Shown: piece by piece, positions 60,732 to 64,000 of the stretch
Layout of the letters: every line of letters begins with the position of its first letter
Numbering within the stretch: the stretch's first letter is position 1
Assembly (NCBI GenBank): GCA_930972465.1
Contig: CAKNHF010000015.1
Coordinates: forward strand, 1-64,000
Source of the DNA: an uncultured Lachnospiraceae bacterium
GTDB lineage: Bacteria > Bacillota > Clostridia > Lachnospirales > Lachnospiraceae
DNA length: 64,000 nt
Reading direction: 5' to 3'
Notes under the pieces: generated by a model
Told to the model about the DNA's origin: nothing
What the model saw: the letters and a program-made list of their open reading frames with translations, nothing else
Database searches by the model: none
Program-made: the position numbers and the translations under genes

Positions 60732-63229
60732 AAGAGCGGCATATAATCGATAAAATGCTGATCCGGGGCGCACGGGTCCATAATCTGAAAAATATAGACG
60801 TAGATATCCCCCTGGGGCAGATCGTGGGCATTGCCGGCGTCTCCGGCTCCGGCAAGTCTTCCCTTTCCCTGGGCGTGCTCTACGCTGAAGGGTCACGCAG
60901 ATATCTTGACGCCCTCTCCACCTACACCAGAAGAAGGATGACCCAGGCGGCAAAGGCGGATGTGGATGAGGTACTGTATGTGCCTGCCTCCCTTGCGCTC
61001 CACCAGCGCCCGGGTGTTCCGGGCATCCGCAGCACCTTCGGCACCGGTACCGAACTGCTCAACAGCCTCCGGCTCATGTATTCCCGTCTCGCCAGCCACA
61101 AATGTCCCAATGGACATTATCTTGCTCCCACGCTCGCCGTGGCTGCCGGACAGGAGTTGGTCTGCCCGGAGTGCGGAGCCCGTTTCTATGCGCCGTCCGC
61201 GGAGGAACTGGCTTTCAACAGCCAGGGCGCCTGCCGCACCTGCGACGGGACAGGCACTGTCCGCACAGTGGACCGTTCCACCCTCGTGCCGGACGATACT
61301 CTCACCATCGAGGAAGGCGCCGTCGCTCCCTGGAATTCTCTGATGTGGTCGATTATGATAGATGTGTGCCGGGAAATGGGCGTCCGCACCGACGTTCCCT
61401 TCCGTGATCTGACCCCGAAGGAAAAAGAGATTGTCTACGACGGTCCGGCGGAGAAAAAGCATATTCTTTATTATTCCAAAAAAACCAACCAGGCAAGTGA
61501 ACTTGATTTCACCTATTACAGCGCCGTTCATACCGTAGAAAATGCGCTCTCCAAAGTAAAGGATGAGAAGGGCATGAAACGAGTGGAAAAATTTCTGAAG
61601 GAGGACGCCTGTCCGGACTGCGGCGGTTCCCGTCTTTCCGAAGCCGCACGAGCACCGAAACTTCGGGGGATCTCTCTGGACGAAGCCTGCAGGATGACCC
61701 TGTCGGATCTCACCGAATGGGTGGATGGTGTTCCCGCGTCTCTCCCGGAAGAGATGCGCCCCATGGCGAAAAGTATCTGTGAATCCTTCCGGGCCGTGGC
61801 AAAACGTCTCCTGGATCTGGGACTCGGCTACCTTACTCTGGACCGTGCATCCTCCACCCTGTCTACCGGAGAGCGTCAGAGGATGCAGCTTGCCCGCGCT
61901 GTCCGCAACCGCACCACCGGAGTCCTGTATGTCCTGGACGAGCCCTCCATCGGACTGCATCCGTCCAACATCATCGGGCTGAACGGGGTAATGCATGACC
62001 TGATCGCAGACGGAAACTCCGTGATCCTGGTGGATCACGACACTCAGATCCTCTCCGAATCGGACTGGATCATAGAAATGGGACCGGGAGCCGGCGCAGA
62101 CGGAGGACGTGTGATCGCCCAGGGTACAGTTTCCGATATCGCCGGGGATCCCTCCTCAAAGATCGGGCCTTTCCTCTCCGGCACAGCCGGAGTCCATGAA
62201 CGGGCGCAGACCGCGCCGGAAGACATGTTTTCTCTCGGAAAGATTCATCTCTCCACCGGTCCCATCCATACGGTCCGTCCGCTGGAGGTGAATATCCCGA
62301 AAGGACGTCTGACTGTCGTGACCGGCGTATCCGGCTCCGGCAAGACCACTCTGATCCTGGAGAGCCTCATCCCGGGTCTGGAGGCGTCCGTCCAAGGAAA
62401 AAGACTGCCGGGACATGTCCGTTCCGTGGATGCAGGAGGCATCCGGCAGGTAAAGCTCATCGACGCCACTCCCATCGGCATCAATGTTCGCTCCACAGTC
62501 GCCACCTATGCCAATGTCCACTACGAACTGAGAAAGACCTTTGCCAGGACCTCCGACGCAAAGGAACTTGGCTTCAAGGCGGGCGACTTCTCCTATAATA
62601 CAGGGAAGCTCCGCTGCCCGGTCTGCGACGGAACCGGCGTGATCAGCCTGGATGTGCAGTTCCTGCCCGATGTGAAAATCACCTGCCCGGACTGCCGCGG
62701 ATCCAGATATTCAAAAGATGCTTTAAAGATAAAATACACGAACAAAAAAGACAAACGCGCTCCGTCCTGGTCTCTTCCGGAGCTGATGGAAATGGATGTG
62801 AGCACGGCGCTGAAAGCCTGCGGAAATTTAAAAACTGTGCGTCAGCGTCTGCAGGTCCTGGAAGATCTGGGACTGGGATACCTCACGCTCGGCGAAGAAA
62901 CACCCAGTCTCTCCGGAGGGGAAGCACAGCGTCTGAAGCTTGCCAGCGAAATGGGAAAGGCCCAGTCTGACTCCATCTTTGTTTTTGACGAGCCTACCAT
63001 CGGTCTGCATCCGCTGGACGTCCGCACTCTCATTGGCGTCTTCCAGACGCTGATCGATAACGGCGCCACAGTGATCGTGATCGAACACGACCTGGATGTG
63101 ATCCGGAACGCCGACTATGTGATTGACATGGGCCCCGGCGGCGGAGAGGCCGGCGGCAGGATCGTAGCATCGGGAACTCCGGATGAGATAAAGTCAGAAA
63201 AAGAGAGCATTACGGGGAGATTTCTGTAA
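60728..63229 (+). CDS. UvrA-like tandem ABC ATPase
   Basis: An 833-residue soluble protein with two ABC modules of the UvrA type. N-terminal Walker A is GVSGSGKSS, its signature LSTGERQRMQLARAV and Walker B VLDEPSIGLHP. The second set is GVSGSGKTT, LSGGEAQRLKLASEM and VFDEPTIGLHP. Zinc-finger cysteines are present (CPECG..., CRTCDGTG, CPVCDGTG, CPDCRG). UvrA proper has about 940 residues. The shorter length fits UvrA paralogues (UvrA2-like) linked to drug tolerance. It is translationally coupled to the DUF6465 gene. Its 3' end forms part of the terminator. Confidence 0.88.
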   Translation: MKERHIIDKMLIRGARVHNLKNIDVDIPLGQIVGIAGVSGSGKSSLSLGVLYAEGSRRYLDALSTYTRRRMTQAAKADVDEVLYVPASLALHQRPGVPGIRSTFGTGTELLNSLRLMYSRLASHKCPNGHYLAPTLAVAAGQELVCPECGARFYAPSAEELAFNSQGACRTCDGTGTVRTVDRSTLVPDDTLTIEEGAVAPWNSLMWSIMIDVCREMGVRTDVPFRDLTPKEKEIVYDGPAEKKHILYYSKKTNQASELDFTYYSAVHTVENALSKVKDEKGMKRVEKFLKEDACPDCGGSRLSEAARAPKLRGISLDEACRMTLSDLTEWVDGVPASLPEEMRPMAKSICESFRAVAKRLLDLGLGYLTLDRASSTLSTGERQRMQLARAVRNRTTGVLYVLDEPSIGLHPSNIIGLNGVMHDLIADGNSVILVDHDTQILSESDWIIEMGPGAGADGGRVIAQGTVSDIAGDPSSKIGPFLSGTAGVHERAQTAPEDMFSLGKIHLSTGPIHTVRPLEVNIPKGRLTVVTGVSGSGKTTLILESLIPGLEASVQGKRLPGHVRSVDAGGIRQVKLIDATPIGINVRSTVATYANVHYELRKTFARTSDAKELGFKAGDFSYNTGKLRCPVCDGTGVISLDVQFLPDVKITCPDCRGSRYSKDALKIKYTNKKDKRAPSWSLPELMEMDVSTALKACGNLKTVRQRLQVLEDLGLGYLTLGEETPSLSGGEAQRLKLASEMGKAQSDSIFVFDEPTIGLHPLDVRTLIGVFQTLIDNGATVIVIEHDLDVIRNADYVIDMGPGGGEAGGRIVASGTPDEIKSEKESITGRFL

Positions 63230-63240
63230 TGCTCTCTTTT
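63202..63240 (+). terminator. Terminator of the UvrA-like gene
   Basis: Arms AGAGAGCATTA and TAATGCTCTCT (63202-63212, 63227-63237), then TTTTCC. The left arm lies within the coding sequence. Confidence 0.85.
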
Positions 63241-63388
63241 CCAAAAAGGAGGGTCAACAATTTTCCGGACTGGTTATATAATCAGTCCAATACTTTTCCT
63301 GTACTCCCCTCTCCAACAAAATTTAGTGTATTAAATATTCTAATAAGCTCTTTCTTAAATCTTTAAACTCTTCTTTTAATAACTTATT

Positions 63389-64000
63389 TTACTCTTCCCA
63401 CTCTCTTAAATGCCGTACATTTTCCTCTATCCGGCGGATTACATCCAGGAAAACCGAATCATCCTTTCCCGTCGGATCCTCCAATCCCCAGTTAACCACA
63501 TGCTTGCCGGGAATATTGGGACATGCCACATTGCATCCCATAGACACATAGAAGTCCGCCTCCGGTATATCCTGAAGCAGTTTTGAATACTGATCCCTCT
63601 CCATGTCGATCCCATATTCCTGCTTCATCAGCCTTACCGCATCCTGATTGATCTGCGGCCTGGTCTCCGTTCCGGCAGAACAGCAGTAACAAAAATCGGA
63701 TAAATATTTCTTTCCCAGTGCTTCGGCAATCTGGCTCCGGCAGGAATTATGGACGCAGATAAAAGCGATCTTCTTTTTCTTTCTGCAAAACGGACAGCGT
63801 TTACCAATGCACTGGTTATTCTGGCTGCTGTAGGAACAGCATATCCTGGGCTGCTCCATGTGGATTCCCAGGTTTTCCCTGACAAAATCAACTGCCTGAA
63901 GGATAGAAAGGTAAGAGTCCCGCTTACAGCACCGGGGCCCGCCGATTTCTCCGATTGCCCCCAGCGCACTGGCAGTCATCTTATGGGCAAGACCAAAATT
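63389..64000 (-). CDS. DUF5714-arsenate reductase (LMW phosphatase-type) fusion, partial
   Basis: The frame is open from the right window edge, so the 5' end is missing. The first about 75 residues match the C-terminal part of DUF5714 (ASALGAIGEIGGPRCCKRDS, CCSYSSQNNQCIGKRCPFC). A KKKK linker leads to a thioredoxin-type arsenate reductase / low-molecular-weight phosphatase domain: the P-loop is CVHNSCRSQIAEALG, with MGCNVACPNIPG carrying the further redox Cys, and WGLEDPTGKDD. The ATG at 63979 is internal. Arsenate reduction is the likely activity of the C-terminal half. Confidence 0.82.
   Translation of the reverse strand, partial: NFGLAHKMTASALGAIGEIGGPRCCKRDSYLSILQAVDFVRENLGIHMEQPRICCSYSSQNNQCIGKRCPFCRKKKKIAFICVHNSCRSQIAEALGKKYLSDFCYCCSAGTETRPQINQDAVRLMKQEYGIDMERDQYSKLLQDIPEADFYVSMGCNVACPNIPGKHVVNWGLEDPTGKDDSVFLDVIRRIEENVRHLREWEE

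Noticed and set aside
60893-62038. 381-codon minus-strand frame
   Set aside because: Antisense to the UvrA-like gene. It is a by-product of GC-rich codon use.
1-64000. CRISPR array, tRNA, rRNA, intact insertion sequence or prophage
   Set aside because: No spaced direct repeats of CRISPR type, no cloverleaf or rRNA segments, and no transposase or integrase frames were found by reading.

Overview
The window looks like chromosome from a gut-dwelling anaerobic member of the Clostridia, most likely Lachnospiraceae. This is inferred from the mix of genes: bile salt hydrolase, DUF5688 and DUF6465 proteins, a monomeric [FeFe]-hydrogenase-like protein, ferredoxin-type aldo/keto reductase, T-box regulation, strong AGGAGG ribosome sites and Gram-positive SOS boxes. 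No species is assigned. There are no rRNA or tRNA genes, no CRISPR array and no intact transposon. Most genes lie on the minus strand.

Layout. 1-5 kb: an SOS-controlled Y-family polymerase with a YolD partner, an MFS remnant, a fused homocysteine methyltransferase/methylene-THF reductase, and two small genes. 5-8.5 kb: a FAD dehydrogenase behind a leader that ends in a terminator, and a threonine/serine exporter. 8.5-13.8 kb: a complete spermidine/putrescine transporter (potABCD) and an acetyltransferase. 13.8-19.3 kb: a polyol dehydrogenase, a GPH-type sugar symporter and a ROK repressor with shared candidate operators, a GC-rich repeat-like patch, then a decayed GH42 beta-galactosidase fused to the stump of an AraC gene. 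19.3-25.4 kb: radical SAM protein, FtsH, DUF308 membrane protein, GT8 glycosyltransferase, TetR regulator. 25.5-31.2 kb: a small ORF, a 1192-residue fused ABC exporter, and a MerR regulator divergent from a YitT-family gene with a 19-bp-spacer promoter.

31-35.6 kb: sucrose module (GH32, PTS EIIBCA, divergent AraC activator). 35.6-39.7 kb: [FeFe]-hydrogenase-like protein, ferredoxin-type aldo/keto reductase, MATE exporter. 39.8-44.4 kb: an ABC importer of the taurine/thiamine-precursor type with a MerR-like gene, then LysR and HAD genes. 44.6-49 kb: acetyltransferase, AraC regulator, Na+/alanine symporter, DUF5688. 49.3-52 kb: an iron-type alcohol dehydrogenase and a YkvI-like transporter behind a T-box RNA whose features point to tRNA-Trp. 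52-54.4 kb: bile salt hydrolase with an HTH/DUF2975 pair, then remnants. 54.4-57 kb: DUF362 ferredoxin protein and an RlmI-like methyltransferase. 57-63.2 kb: GH38 alpha-mannosidase, DUF6465 and a UvrA-like ATPase. The right edge cuts a DUF5714-arsenate reductase fusion.

The best candidates for new biology are the tryptophan-type T-box operon, the attenuated leader of the FAD dehydrogenase, the DUF6465/UvrA-like pair and the DUF5714-ArsC fusion. At least five loci (MFS, arginase-like, GH42, AraC, XRE) are truncated, which suggests recurrent small deletions.
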